Part shown: piece after piece, positions 17,022-24,892 of the stretch | Position numbering within the stretch: position 1 is the first letter of the stretch | How the letters are laid out: every line of letters starts with the position of its first letter | Source: Kordia sp050633145 | Lineage (GTDB): Bacteria > Bacteroidota > Bacteroidia > Flavobacteriales > Flavobacteriaceae | Assembly (NCBI RefSeq): GCF_050633145.1 | Contig: NZ_JBOEFY010000020.1 | Location: forward strand, 1 to 64,000 | Direction of reading: 5' to 3' | DNA length: 64,000 nt | Notes under the pieces: model-generated | Seen by the model: the letters and a program-made list of their open reading frames with translations, nothing else | Told to the model about the DNA's origin: nothing | Databases searched by the model: none | Translations under genes and position numbers: made by a program

Positions 17022-17133
17022 ATTAATTACGAGCACATCATTTTTAAAACCACTTTAATTTTCAGCACAAAGAATACTGCATTAACAAATTGATAATCTT
17101 ACGTGTATAATATTTAACTAAAAATTTTAAATC

Positions 17134-17225
17134 ATGAAAAAAAAGAATCTAATCAAGAAGTTACAATTAAAAAAACGCAAGCATCCAACTTAGCAAAAAA
17201 TCAATACGTACTTCTTCTATTTTAA
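17134..17225 (+). pseudogene. Decayed lanthipeptide-type precursor (frameshifted leader)
   Basis: Starts with the same MKKKNLIKKLQLKK leader and the same upstream AAATTTTTAAATCATG context as the three intact genes downstream. Loss of one A in the poly-A tract near 17169-17175 shifts the frame, so the ribosome stops at 17191-17193. In the restored frame TQASNLAKNQ follows, then a stop at 17223-17225, with no GG site and no Cys-rich core. It is a dead copy of the array unit. The gap 17022-17367 holds nothing else. Confidence 0.75.
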
Positions 17226-17367
17226 TAGACTTAGATATTAAAAAATAAAAATATTACAAATTGAAGCATCTACTTTTAAAATGCTTCTCGTTTAGTTACT
17301 AATGGGTAACATTTTAACCAATTGATACTCTTAGTAGTAAATGTTAACTATATAAAATTTTTAAATT

Positions 17368-17691
17368 ATGAAAAAAAAGAATTTAATTAAAAAGTTACAG
17401 TTAAAGAAAACTCAGGTTTCTAACTTTAACAAAGATGGAGTTGTCGGCGGACTTAGAAGCTTTAAAGTTTTTTGTGGTCCAATTGACTTATCGATTGCTG
17501 AAACTTGCGTTGCAGATTGTGACTTAACAGTAACATGTACTAATTATACAGATTGCAATCAATATACATTTGCCAACTGTTCACAGAACAATTGTGGAAC
17601 TGGAGGAACTGGTGGCACAGGCGGAACTGGAGGTACAGGTGGAACTGGAGGAAACTCTGGAGAACCATCTTGTGCTAACTTTAGCTGCTAA
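17368..17691 (+). CDS. Cys-rich class I lanthipeptide-type precursor A
   Basis: 107 aa. The basic leader (MKKKNLIKKLQLKKTQVSNF) ends at KDGVVGG, a likely cleavage site at residue 28. This fits Bacteroidota precursors called class I lanthipeptides. The core has nine Cys and many Thr/Ser (ETC, TVTC, TDC, ANC), as expected if Thr/Ser are dehydrated and joined to Cys. It then carries six Gly-Thr-Gly units and a C-terminal EPSCANFSC. No LanB, LanC, LanM or transporter gene is in this window, so maturation would have to be encoded elsewhere. Modification is inferred, not seen. Confidence 0.75.
   Translation: MKKKNLIKKLQLKKTQVSNFNKDGVVGGLRSFKVFCGPIDLSIAETCVADCDLTVTCTNYTDCNQYTFANCSQNNCGTGGTGGTGGTGGTGGTGGNSGEPSCANFSC
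17596..17649 (+). repeat. Six 9-bp coding repeats (Gly-Thr-Gly)
   Basis: Six GGN-ACN-GGN units inside precursor A; precursor B has four (18141-18176) and precursor C none. The units differ at third positions, so they are not a fresh slippage product. Confidence 0.8.
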
Positions 17692-17701
17692 ATATTCAAG
17701 G

Positions 17702-17731
17702 AAAGTCAATCGGAAGATTGGCTTTCTTTTT
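17702..17731 (+). terminator. Terminator after precursor A
   Basis: 10-bp stem (17702-17711 with 17716-17725, one G-U pair), GGAA tetraloop, then CTTTTT. Confidence 0.7.
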
Positions 17732-17906
17732 ACAATCAATTCAATATATACTACTTCCACTCTAATACACTCACATCTTAAAAAACAAAATACTACAAAT
17801 TGATACGTACTTTTTTGAAATACTTTTCGTTTCTTTATATACATAGTTGAAAATTAACCACTTGAAACTATCAAATAAAAATATTTAACCACAAAATTTT
17901 TAAATC

Positions 17907-18218
17907 ATGAAAAAAAAGAATCTAATCAAAAAGTTACAGTTAAAGAAAAGTCAAGTTTCTAACTTCAACAAAGATCAAATTGTTGGAGGATCTAGGTTTG
18001 GGTGCGGACCAATTGACTTATCGGCAATAGAAACATGCAATGTAGTATGTAACTTAACTGATACATGCACACAGTTTAGAACATGTAATGACATATCGTT
18101 CTTAAATTGTACTGTTTACAATTGTCCTTCCGATGATTGTGGAACTGGAGGAACTGGCGGTACAGGTGGAACTGGAGGAAACTCTGGAGAACCATCTTGT
18201 GCTAACTTTAGCTGCTAA
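17907..18218 (+). CDS. Cys-rich class I lanthipeptide-type precursor B
   Basis: 103 aa. The leader is nearly identical to A and ends at KDQIVGG (residue 28). The core keeps GCGPIDLS and the final GNSGEPSCANFSC but differs in the middle (ETCNVVCNLTDTC, RTCND, YNCPSDDC), giving ten Cys. Four Gly-Thr-Gly units precede the C-terminus. The pattern of constant leader, constant ends and changed middle suggests duplication followed by diversification of the mature peptide. It has its own hairpin, so the genes may be transcribed separately. Confidence 0.75.
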   Translation: MKKKNLIKKLQLKKSQVSNFNKDQIVGGSRFGCGPIDLSAIETCNVVCNLTDTCTQFRTCNDISFLNCTVYNCPSDDCGTGGTGGTGGTGGNSGEPSCANFSC

Positions 18219-18229
18219 AATATTCAAGG

Positions 18230-18260
18230 AAAGTCAATCGAAAGATTGGCTTTCTTTTTT
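18230..18260 (+). terminator. Terminator after precursor B
   Basis: Copy of the preceding hairpin: stem 18230-18239 with 18244-18253, GAAA loop, then CTTTTTT. Confidence 0.7.
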
Positions 18261-18435
18261 ATAACCAATTCAATACCTACCGCTTCTACTCTAAAAAATT
18301 TACATCTTAAAAAATAAAATACTACAAATTGATACATGTTTTTTTGAAATACTTTTTGTTTCTTTATGCACATAGTTAAGAATTAACCACTTGAAACTAT
18401 GAAATAATAATGTTTAACCACAAAATTTTTAAATC

Positions 18436-18747
18436 ATGAAAAAAAAGAATTTAATCAAGAAATTACAGTTAAAGAAATCACAAGTATCCAACTTTAGTAA
18501 AGACGGTATTGTGGGAGGTATTAGATCTTTAGCATTTGGGTGCGAACCAATTGACTTATCTATTGCAGAAACTTGTATTGAAGGTTGCGGTCTTACAGTA
18601 AATTGTACAAATTACACTAACTGTAACAACTACACCTTTGCAAATTGCTCTGTAAACTGTCCTACAAACGGTTGTGGAACTAATAATTGCGGAACTAATG
18701 ATTGCAACCCTTCTGGAGGTATTTCTTGTCCAGGATATGTATGCTAA
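18436..18747 (+). CDS. Cys-rich class I lanthipeptide-type precursor C
   Basis: 103 aa with the same leader ending at KDGIVGG. The core has twelve Cys. The Gly-Thr-Gly stretch of A and B is replaced by a Cys-Gly-Thr-Asn motif repeated (NGCGTNNCGTNDC), and the tail is SCPGYVC. The first half (EPIDLSIAETC, TNYTNC, YTFANCS) is closest to A. It is the last gene of the array and has a distinct terminator. Confidence 0.75.
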   Translation: MKKKNLIKKLQLKKSQVSNFSKDGIVGGIRSLAFGCEPIDLSIAETCIEGCGLTVNCTNYTNCNNYTFANCSVNCPTNGCGTNNCGTNDCNPSGGISCPGYVC

Positions 18748-18770
18748 AAACACATTTCTATAATAAAAGA

Positions 18771-18803
18771 AATCCAGCTTTGTAACGAAGCTGGATTTTT
18801 TGT
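18771..18803 (+). terminator. Terminator after precursor C
   Basis: Perfect 10-bp stem AATCCAGCTT/AAGCTGGATT (18771-18780 with 18788-18797), then a T run. Confidence 0.8.
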
Positions 18804-18828
18804 TTTCCATCAACTTCATTTTTTAAAC

Positions 18829-18836
18829 TATCTTTG
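18829..18836 (+). promoter_or_regulatory. -7 promoter element of the AddA-like gene (TATCTTTG)
   Basis: Match to TAnnTTTG, 23 nt before the GTG start at 18860. Confidence 0.45.
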
Positions 18837-18859
18837 TAAATACCTATAAAACCTCTTTC

Positions 18860-21800
18860 GTGTCTACACCTTTTATTATCTATAATGCTTCCGCAGGATC
18901 GGGAAAAACGTATACACTCGTTAAAGACTATTTGCGCATTTTACTTTCTTCTGTTCAAAAAGATACGTACAAGCAAATTTTAGCGGTTACTTTTACGAAT
19001 AAGGCTGTTGCCGAAATGAAAGCACGTATTATTGAGAATTTAAATGCTTTTTCTTTTGATGAAACTGCCAAAAATTCGCCCATGTTTGTGGAATTGGCTG
19101 AAGATTTAAAACTGCATCCAGCGCAATTACAGCAAAAAGCTAAAGAAGTTCTAAAAAGTATTTTACACAATTATGCTTTTTTTGAAGTTGCTACGATAGA
19201 TAAATTCACGCATAGTGTCATTAGAACATTTGCTTACGATTTAAAGCTTCCGCTGAATTTTGAAGTGGAACTCGACACGGATGCTTTATTAAATGAAGCT
19301 GTAGACCAATTGATCTCAAAAGCTGGTGAAGACAAACTCATTTCAGATGTTTTAATAGCGTATGCACTCGAAAAAGCAGACGACGATAAAAGTTGGGACA
19401 TTGCGTTTGATTTAAATAAGATTGCAAAATTACTATTGAATGAAAACGAAAAACCGCATCTACGGAAGCTAAAACATAAAACACTTGAAGATTTTAGCGA
19501 ATTAAAAGAATTGCTTAAAAAGAAGATCGGCATAACTTCCAAAGAACTTTCAAAAGCTGGAACAATGGTTTTAGAACTGATTGAAAATGCAGGACTGGAG
19601 TTTGATGATTTTCTACGCAAAACGCTGCCCAATCATTTTAAAAAAATTACAGATTCAGATTTTAATGAAAAAAGTCTGTATGGAAACAAACTAGCCGACA
19701 GTTTAGCCAATGGAAATGTGTATAAAAAAACACTAGATCCTACCAAAGCTGCAACGATTGATAGTTTATTGCCACAATTAACCGAACTCTATCACAGTTG
19801 TAAAGAAAATGTGTATGAGTTGAGTTTCTTGAAGAATTTTTATAAAAATGCAACGCCACTTTCTGTACTAAATGCCATTCAGCACGAGCTAGAAACTATT
19901 AAAGATGAACAAAATTTATTGTTGATTTCCGAATTTAATACATTAATAAGCGAAACCATTAAAGATGAACCTGCGCCATTTATTTATGAACGTTTAGGTG
20001 AAAAATACAAGCATTACTTTATTGACGAATTTCAAGATACGTCCGAAATGCAATGGGAAAACTTAATTCCACTGATTTCAAATAAGCTGCAAACCGAATC
20101 TTTGAGTACAAAAGGTGGTTCATTAACCATTGTAGGTGATGCAAAACAATCTATTTATCGCTGGCGTGGTGGAAAAGCTGAACAATTTATTGGATTGAAC
20201 AAAGAGGTAAATCCGTTTTTTGTGGAAAAAGCACCTAAAAATCTACCTAAAAACTATCGCAGTTATGACGAAATCATCAAATTTAACAATGGTTTCTTTC
20301 AGCATATTTCACAGTTTTTTCATCAAGAGGAATTTGCAGATATTTATAAAAATGGCAGCACACAGTTGGCAAACGACAAAAAAGGTGGTTTGGTGTCTTT
20401 CGATTTTATAGAAGCAAAAACGGTAGAAGAAGAGTTTGAAATTATTCCTGAAAAAGTAGTGGCTCAAATCCAAGAAACACTACAAAAAGGATTCGATTAT
20501 AAAGATATTTGTGTGCTAACACGCAGAAAAAACGAAGGAATTGCTATTGCAGATGCGCTTTCAAAACATGAAATTCCTATCATTTCATCAGAAACTTTAT
20601 TGATCAAACGCTCGCGAGCAGTTCAGTTTATTAATGATGTATTGCGTTTGGCAATTCAACCCAAAAACAATGAAGTCAAGTTGCATTTATTAAATTATTT
20701 GGCAACAGATAAATTACAAATTTCCCAAACACATGAGTTCTTAAAAGCATACGTAATGCTGGAACCTGAAGCATTGTTTGAAGCCTTGACTGACTTTGAT
20801 TTCGATTTTACTTATTTCTTGCAATTATCGTTGTATGAAGCCGTAGAATATTGCGTGCGTGCGTTTCAACTCACTGATGAATCTGACGCGTACATTCAGT
20901 TTTTCCTAGATTTTGTATTGGAATACACACAAAAGAAACAATTAGGTTTTGCTGGTTTCTTAGAACATTGGGAAAAGAAAAAGAATCACATAAGCATTAT
21001 GGCTTCTGGTTCAGAAAATGCTGTGCAAATTATGACCATTCACAAATCGAAAGGTTTGGAATTTCCTGTAGTGATCTTTCCGTTTGCCAATACAGATATT
21101 TACAAAGAATTGGAGCCGAAACTCTGGTTTCCTATCAATAAAGATGATTTTAACGGTTTTGAAGAAGCCTATTTAAACTTAAATAGTACGGTTAAAGAAT
21201 ATGGCGAATTGGGCGAAACCTTGTATGAAGCACGACAATCGCAATTGGAATTGGATAACTTCAATATTCTCTATGTAGCTTTTACGAGACCTGTGCAGCA
21301 ATTGCATGTGATTACCAAAAAAGACGTAGATAGTAAAGGAAATGAACGTTTGCAGACATTTTCAGGCTTATTTATCAACTATCTAAAAACAAAGGAACTA
21401 TGGAATGATGAACTTTCCACGTATACATTTGGTAATTCTGAGGAAAATCTAGCGGAAGCGAACAACTCAGACGAAATAAAGACAATAGTACAGGAAAAAT
21501 TTATCAGCACTGCCAAAGAAGATCACAACTTGCATTTAATGACCAAACAAGGTTTGTTATGGGACACATCGCAAGAAGCTGCTATTGAAAAAGGAAATTT
21601 AATTCATGATATATTGGCGCAAATAAAATATCCTTCAGACATTGATTTTGTGTTAGACGAATACATTAGCAAGGGAATTATTGACGAGCAACAGCGCGAA
21701 AAACTACAGGGAAGCATTTATCATGTAGTAAATCATCCTGAAATCATTATACACTTTGATCAAGACAATACGGTTTATAACGAAAAAGACATCATTTCGA

Positions 21801-22006
21801 AAGCTGGAAAAATTCTACGTCCCGATCGAATTGTAGTCAATACAAACAACGAAACCACAATTATTGACTATAAAACGGGTATGCACGATCCACGTTATGT
21901 TGAAAAAATTTATGAATATTCCGATACTTTAGCGGAAATGGGCTTTGTAGTCACCCAAAAAATATTGCTATACATTAACGAACAAATAATTGTTAAATAT
22001 GTGTAA
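18860..22006 (+). CDS. AddA/RecB-like UvrD-family helicase-nuclease
   Basis: 1048 aa, GTG start. Walker A is NASAGSGKT (residues 9-17). Other helicase motifs follow: FIDEFQDTS (Walker B), GDAKQSIYRWRGG (motif III), MTIHKSKGLEFPVV (motif V) and LYVAFTRPVQQL (motif VI). The C-terminus carries a RecB-type nuclease with LRPDRIVV and IIDYKTG (Asp and Lys of PD-(D/E)XK). This is the AddA architecture: it unwinds and resects double-strand ends to start recombination. The AddB-like partner lies at 24893, separated by kbl and an OmpA gene. It may be named exodeoxyribonuclease V beta in other annotations. Confidence 0.9.
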   Translation: MSTPFIIYNASAGSGKTYTLVKDYLRILLSSVQKDTYKQILAVTFTNKAVAEMKARIIENLNAFSFDETAKNSPMFVELAEDLKLHPAQLQQKAKEVLKSILHNYAFFEVATIDKFTHSVIRTFAYDLKLPLNFEVELDTDALLNEAVDQLISKAGEDKLISDVLIAYALEKADDDKSWDIAFDLNKIAKLLLNENEKPHLRKLKHKTLEDFSELKELLKKKIGITSKELSKAGTMVLELIENAGLEFDDFLRKTLPNHFKKITDSDFNEKSLYGNKLADSLANGNVYKKTLDPTKAATIDSLLPQLTELYHSCKENVYELSFLKNFYKNATPLSVLNAIQHELETIKDEQNLLLISEFNTLISETIKDEPAPFIYERLGEKYKHYFIDEFQDTSEMQWENLIPLISNKLQTESLSTKGGSLTIVGDAKQSIYRWRGGKAEQFIGLNKEVNPFFVEKAPKNLPKNYRSYDEIIKFNNGFFQHISQFFHQEEFADIYKNGSTQLANDKKGGLVSFDFIEAKTVEEEFEIIPEKVVAQIQETLQKGFDYKDICVLTRRKNEGIAIADALSKHEIPIISSETLLIKRSRAVQFINDVLRLAIQPKNNEVKLHLLNYLATDKLQISQTHEFLKAYVMLEPEALFEALTDFDFDFTYFLQLSLYEAVEYCVRAFQLTDESDAYIQFFLDFVLEYTQKKQLGFAGFLEHWEKKKNHISIMASGSENAVQIMTIHKSKGLEFPVVIFPFANTDIYKELEPKLWFPINKDDFNGFEEAYLNLNSTVKEYGELGETLYEARQSQLELDNFNILYVAFTRPVQQLHVITKKDVDSKGNERLQTFSGLFINYLKTKELWNDELSTYTFGNSEENLAEANNSDEIKTIVQEKFISTAKEDHNLHLMTKQGLLWDTSQEAAIEKGNLIHDILAQIKYPSDIDFVLDEYISKGIIDEQQREKLQGSIYHVVNHPEIIIHFDQDNTVYNEKDIISKAGKILRPDRIVVNTNNETTIIDYKTGMHDPRYVEKIYEYSDTLAEMGFVVTQKILLYINEQIIVKYV

Positions 22007-22107
22007 TATCGGTGTCTATATTGAATTTATCACAAAAAACAAGACTCAAAAGAGTATTTAATTGCGGTAAATTCAAAAGATACTATGGTTAACTCAAAAA
22101 TCGTAAC

Positions 22108-22115
22108 TATTTTTG
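22108..22115 (+). promoter_or_regulatory. -7 promoter element of kbl (TATTTTTG)
   Basis: Match to TAnnTTTG, 17 nt upstream of the ATG. Confidence 0.45.
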
Positions 22116-22132
22116 CAAAAACCTAAATAAGC

Positions 22133-23326
22133 ATGTACGGAAGTATTCAACAACACTTACAAAAAGAACTTGAAGATATAAAAGAAGCTGGTCTTTATAA
22201 AAAAGAGCGCGTTATCACATCAGCACAAGGAGCAGAAATCACCATAAACACTGGGGAAACTGTGATTAATTTTTGTGCGAATAACTACTTAGGATTGTCT
22301 TCGCATCCAGAAGTAATTCAGGCAGCAAAAGACACGATGGATACGCACGGGTTTGGAATGTCTTCAGTACGTTTTATATGTGGAACGCAAGATATTCATA
22401 AAACATTGGAAGAAAAAATTGCTAGTTATTACGGTACAGAAGATACCATTTTGTACGCAGCGGCTTTTGATGCGAATGGTGGTGTTTTTGAACCTTTATT
22501 AACGAAAGAAGATGCAATTATTTCCGATTCACTAAATCACGCGTCAATTATTGATGGTGTTCGTTTGTGTAAAGCAGCACGTTATCGCTATCAAAACAAC
22601 GACATGGCCGATTTAGAAAAGCAATTGCAACAAGCAAATGCTGATGGTGCACGATTTAAAATCATTGTAACCGATGGCGTATTTTCTATGGATGGATTGG
22701 TAGCTCCACTAGATGAAATTGCAGTATTAGCAGAAAAGTATGACGCTTTGATTATGATCGATGAATGTCATGCTACAGGTTTTATTGGTGAAACTGGACG
22801 TGGAACCTTAGAAGAAAAAAATGTAATGGGCAGAATTGACATCATTACAGGAACACTAGGGAAAGCTATGGGTGGCGCTATGGGCGGATACACTACAGGA
22901 AAAAAAGAAATCATTGAAATATTACGTCAACGTTCACGACCGTATTTATTTTCTAACTCACTAGCTCCAGCAATTGTTGGTGCATCTATCAAAGTATTTG
23001 AAATGTTAGAAAACGATACTACTTTACGTGACAAACTATCTGACAATACAGATTATTTCAAAAAAGGTATTAAAAGTGCTGGTTTTGATATTGTAGATGG
23101 TGACTCGGCAATTGTACCTGTAATGTTGTACGATGCTAAGCTATCGCAAATAATGGCCGATAAGTTATTGGAAAAGGGAATTTATGTAATTGGATTCTTC
23201 TATCCTGTTGTTCCTAAGGAAAAAGCAAGAATACGAGTTCAGCTATCGGCAGCACATACCAAAGAGCATTTAGACAAAGCCATTGCTGCATTTACAGAAA
23301 TTGGAAAAGAATTAAATGTCATTTAA
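22133..23326 (+). CDS. kbl: Glycine C-acetyltransferase (2-amino-3-ketobutyrate CoA ligase)
   Basis: 397 aa, the expected length. This PLP enzyme of the alpha-oxoamine synthase family has substrate-binding NFCANNYLGLSSHP, the cofactor Asp in MIDECHATGF, and the PLP lysine at Lys244 in TGTLGKAMGG. It converts 2-amino-3-oxobutyrate + CoA to glycine + acetyl-CoA in threonine breakdown. No tdh gene is adjacent in this window. Relatives include serine palmitoyltransferase, but the overall match is to Kbl. Confidence 0.92.
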   Translation: MYGSIQQHLQKELEDIKEAGLYKKERVITSAQGAEITINTGETVINFCANNYLGLSSHPEVIQAAKDTMDTHGFGMSSVRFICGTQDIHKTLEEKIASYYGTEDTILYAAAFDANGGVFEPLLTKEDAIISDSLNHASIIDGVRLCKAARYRYQNNDMADLEKQLQQANADGARFKIIVTDGVFSMDGLVAPLDEIAVLAEKYDALIMIDECHATGFIGETGRGTLEEKNVMGRIDIITGTLGKAMGGAMGGYTTGKKEIIEILRQRSRPYLFSNSLAPAIVGASIKVFEMLENDTTLRDKLSDNTDYFKKGIKSAGFDIVDGDSAIVPVMLYDAKLSQIMADKLLEKGIYVIGFFYPVVPKEKARIRVQLSAAHTKEHLDKAIAAFTEIGKELNVI

Positions 23327-23447
23327 AAGCTTAAATATTCATATTTCTTAATGTTTTCTAAAAAAATTAATATATTTGTCTTTGTTAATAAGTATTAACA
23401 ACTTACATTTGTCCTTTAATTAACACTTAAAATTAAATAATTAAAAC

Positions 23448-24818
23448 ATGAAACATCTTAGCAGATTTTTAGTTGCTTTGTTGCTTGTAGTAGGATTCAG
23501 CAACGTAAAAGCTCAAGACTCAAATAACCCATGGCAAATTAACGTTAGCGTTAATGCTGTTGATTTCTATCCAACGAATGATATGGAAGCAGCGGGTATT
23601 ACAGGAAAGTGGTTTGACGAATATTTCAACATCGGAGATCACTATAACATCCTACCAACACTTTCAGCAATTAGCGTTTCTAAATATGTTGGAGACGGAT
23701 TTTCTGTAGGAGCAAGAGGTTCTGTTAACAGAATTGAGAAGTACGGAGAGCAAAAAGTAGAAGATTTAACTTACTACGGATTTGACGCACTTATCAAGTA
23801 CAACTTCAACGAACTTTACAACTTTGGGAAATTTGATCCTTATATTGAAGTTGGTGGAGGTTACACATGGGTAGATGATATCGGAGCTGGTACTGTTAAC
23901 GCTGGTTTAGGTCTTAACTACTGGTTTACTGAAAACATCGCTTTAAACTACCAAACAACTTATAAGCACTCTTTCGAGGACTATTTAGCTCCTCATTTCC
24001 AACACTTAGTTGGTATTGCAATCAAATTCGGAGGAAAAGATTCTGATGATGATGGAATATATGACAAAGACGATGCTTGTCCAGACGTAAAAGGTTTACC
24101 TGAATTCAACGGATGTCCTGATACTGACGGTGACGGAATCGAAGATAGTAAAGATGACTGTCCTGATACTGCAGGTTTAGCTGCTTTAAACGGATGTCCT
24201 GATACTGACGGTGATGGAATCGCTGATGGTAAGGATGACTGTCCAGAAGTTGCTGGTTCTAAAGCAATGAACGGATGTCCTGATGCTGATTCTGATGGAA
24301 TCACTGACGCTAAAGATAACTGTCCTAACGAAGCTGGACCATCTGCAAACAAAGGATGCCCATGGACTGACAAAGACGGTGACGGAATCTTAGACAAAGA
24401 TGATAGATGTCCAGAAGTTGCTGGTGTTGCTGAGAACGACGGATGTCCTCCAATCGCTAGAATGACTGAAACTGAAATCACTGTTTTAGATAACTTAGCT
24501 AGAACTGTATACTTCAACTCTGGAAAAGATTCTTTCAAAGCTGAAACGTATGCTATCTTAGACAAGATTGCTGAGTTAATCAAAGGTTTCCCTAAAGAAT
24601 CATTTACTATTGGTGGTCACACTGACAGTGTAGGATCTGAAAAGTTAAACCAAAAATTATCTGAAAAGAGAGCTAATGCAGTTAAGACTTACTTAGAAAG
24701 TAAAGTAAATAACAAATTTACTGCTGTTGGATACGGAGAATCTGATCCAATTGCTTCTAACAAGAACAGAAAAGGTAGAGCACAAAACAGAAGAGTAGAG
24801 ATCAAATTAAATAAATAA
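23448..24818 (+). CDS. OmpA-family outer membrane protein with TSP3 repeats
   Basis: 456 aa. The signal peptide ends near residue 22 (NVKAQ). An N-terminal beta-barrel of about 180 residues is followed by five calcium-binding thrombospondin type 3 repeats (DTDGDGIxDxKDDCP type, about residues 200-325). A C-terminal OmpA peptidoglycan-binding domain carries GGHTDSVGSEKLN and the final AQNRRVEIKL. It should tie the outer membrane to peptidoglycan. A leader of more than 60 nt and uniform codon use suggest high expression, as for major OmpA-type porins of Flavobacteriaceae. It is followed by a very strong terminator. Confidence 0.93.
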   Translation: MKHLSRFLVALLLVVGFSNVKAQDSNNPWQINVSVNAVDFYPTNDMEAAGITGKWFDEYFNIGDHYNILPTLSAISVSKYVGDGFSVGARGSVNRIEKYGEQKVEDLTYYGFDALIKYNFNELYNFGKFDPYIEVGGGYTWVDDIGAGTVNAGLGLNYWFTENIALNYQTTYKHSFEDYLAPHFQHLVGIAIKFGGKDSDDDGIYDKDDACPDVKGLPEFNGCPDTDGDGIEDSKDDCPDTAGLAALNGCPDTDGDGIADGKDDCPEVAGSKAMNGCPDADSDGITDAKDNCPNEAGPSANKGCPWTDKDGDGILDKDDRCPEVAGVAENDGCPPIARMTETEITVLDNLARTVYFNSGKDSFKAETYAILDKIAELIKGFPKESFTIGGHTDSVGSEKLNQKLSEKRANAVKTYLESKVNNKFTAVGYGESDPIASNKNRKGRAQNRRVEIKLNK

Positions 24819-24851
24819 TATTTAATTTAGATTCCAAAATAACTTCATAAG

Positions 24852-24884
24852 AAACGCCTCGATATATCGAGGCGTTTTTTTATT
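24852..24884 (+). terminator. Strong terminator of the ompA-type gene
   Basis: A perfect 26-bp palindrome (24852-24877) containing ACGCCTCGA/TCGAGGCGT is followed by a T run. It sits 8-16 nt before the next ATG. Confidence 0.9.
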
Positions 24885-24892
24885 TTTACAAC

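Larger units (their letters stand above)
17340..18490 (+). repeat. Tandemly duplicated precursor-gene units
   Basis: Gene, 3' hairpin and 5' leader have been duplicated with a period of about 530 nt. The block after the first gene (17693-17960) closely matches the block after the second (18217-18490), including the hairpin, the ACTACAAATTGATAC segment and the region before the ATG. Confidence 0.7.

Noticed and set aside
17581..17844. Minus-strand frame across precursor A
   Set aside because: It reads the antisense of the Gly-Thr-Gly repeats, giving a Ser/Cys-rich string; no start context and no family.
24040..24440. Regular repeats that could suggest a CRISPR or mobile repeat
   Set aside because: They encode the calcium-binding TSP3 repeats of an OmpA protein, in frame, and differ between units.
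23993..24583. Long minus-strand open frame opposite the OmpA gene
   Set aside because: It is the shadow of the TSP3 repeats of the plus-strand gene; its Ser/Pro-rich repeated product has no signal or family.
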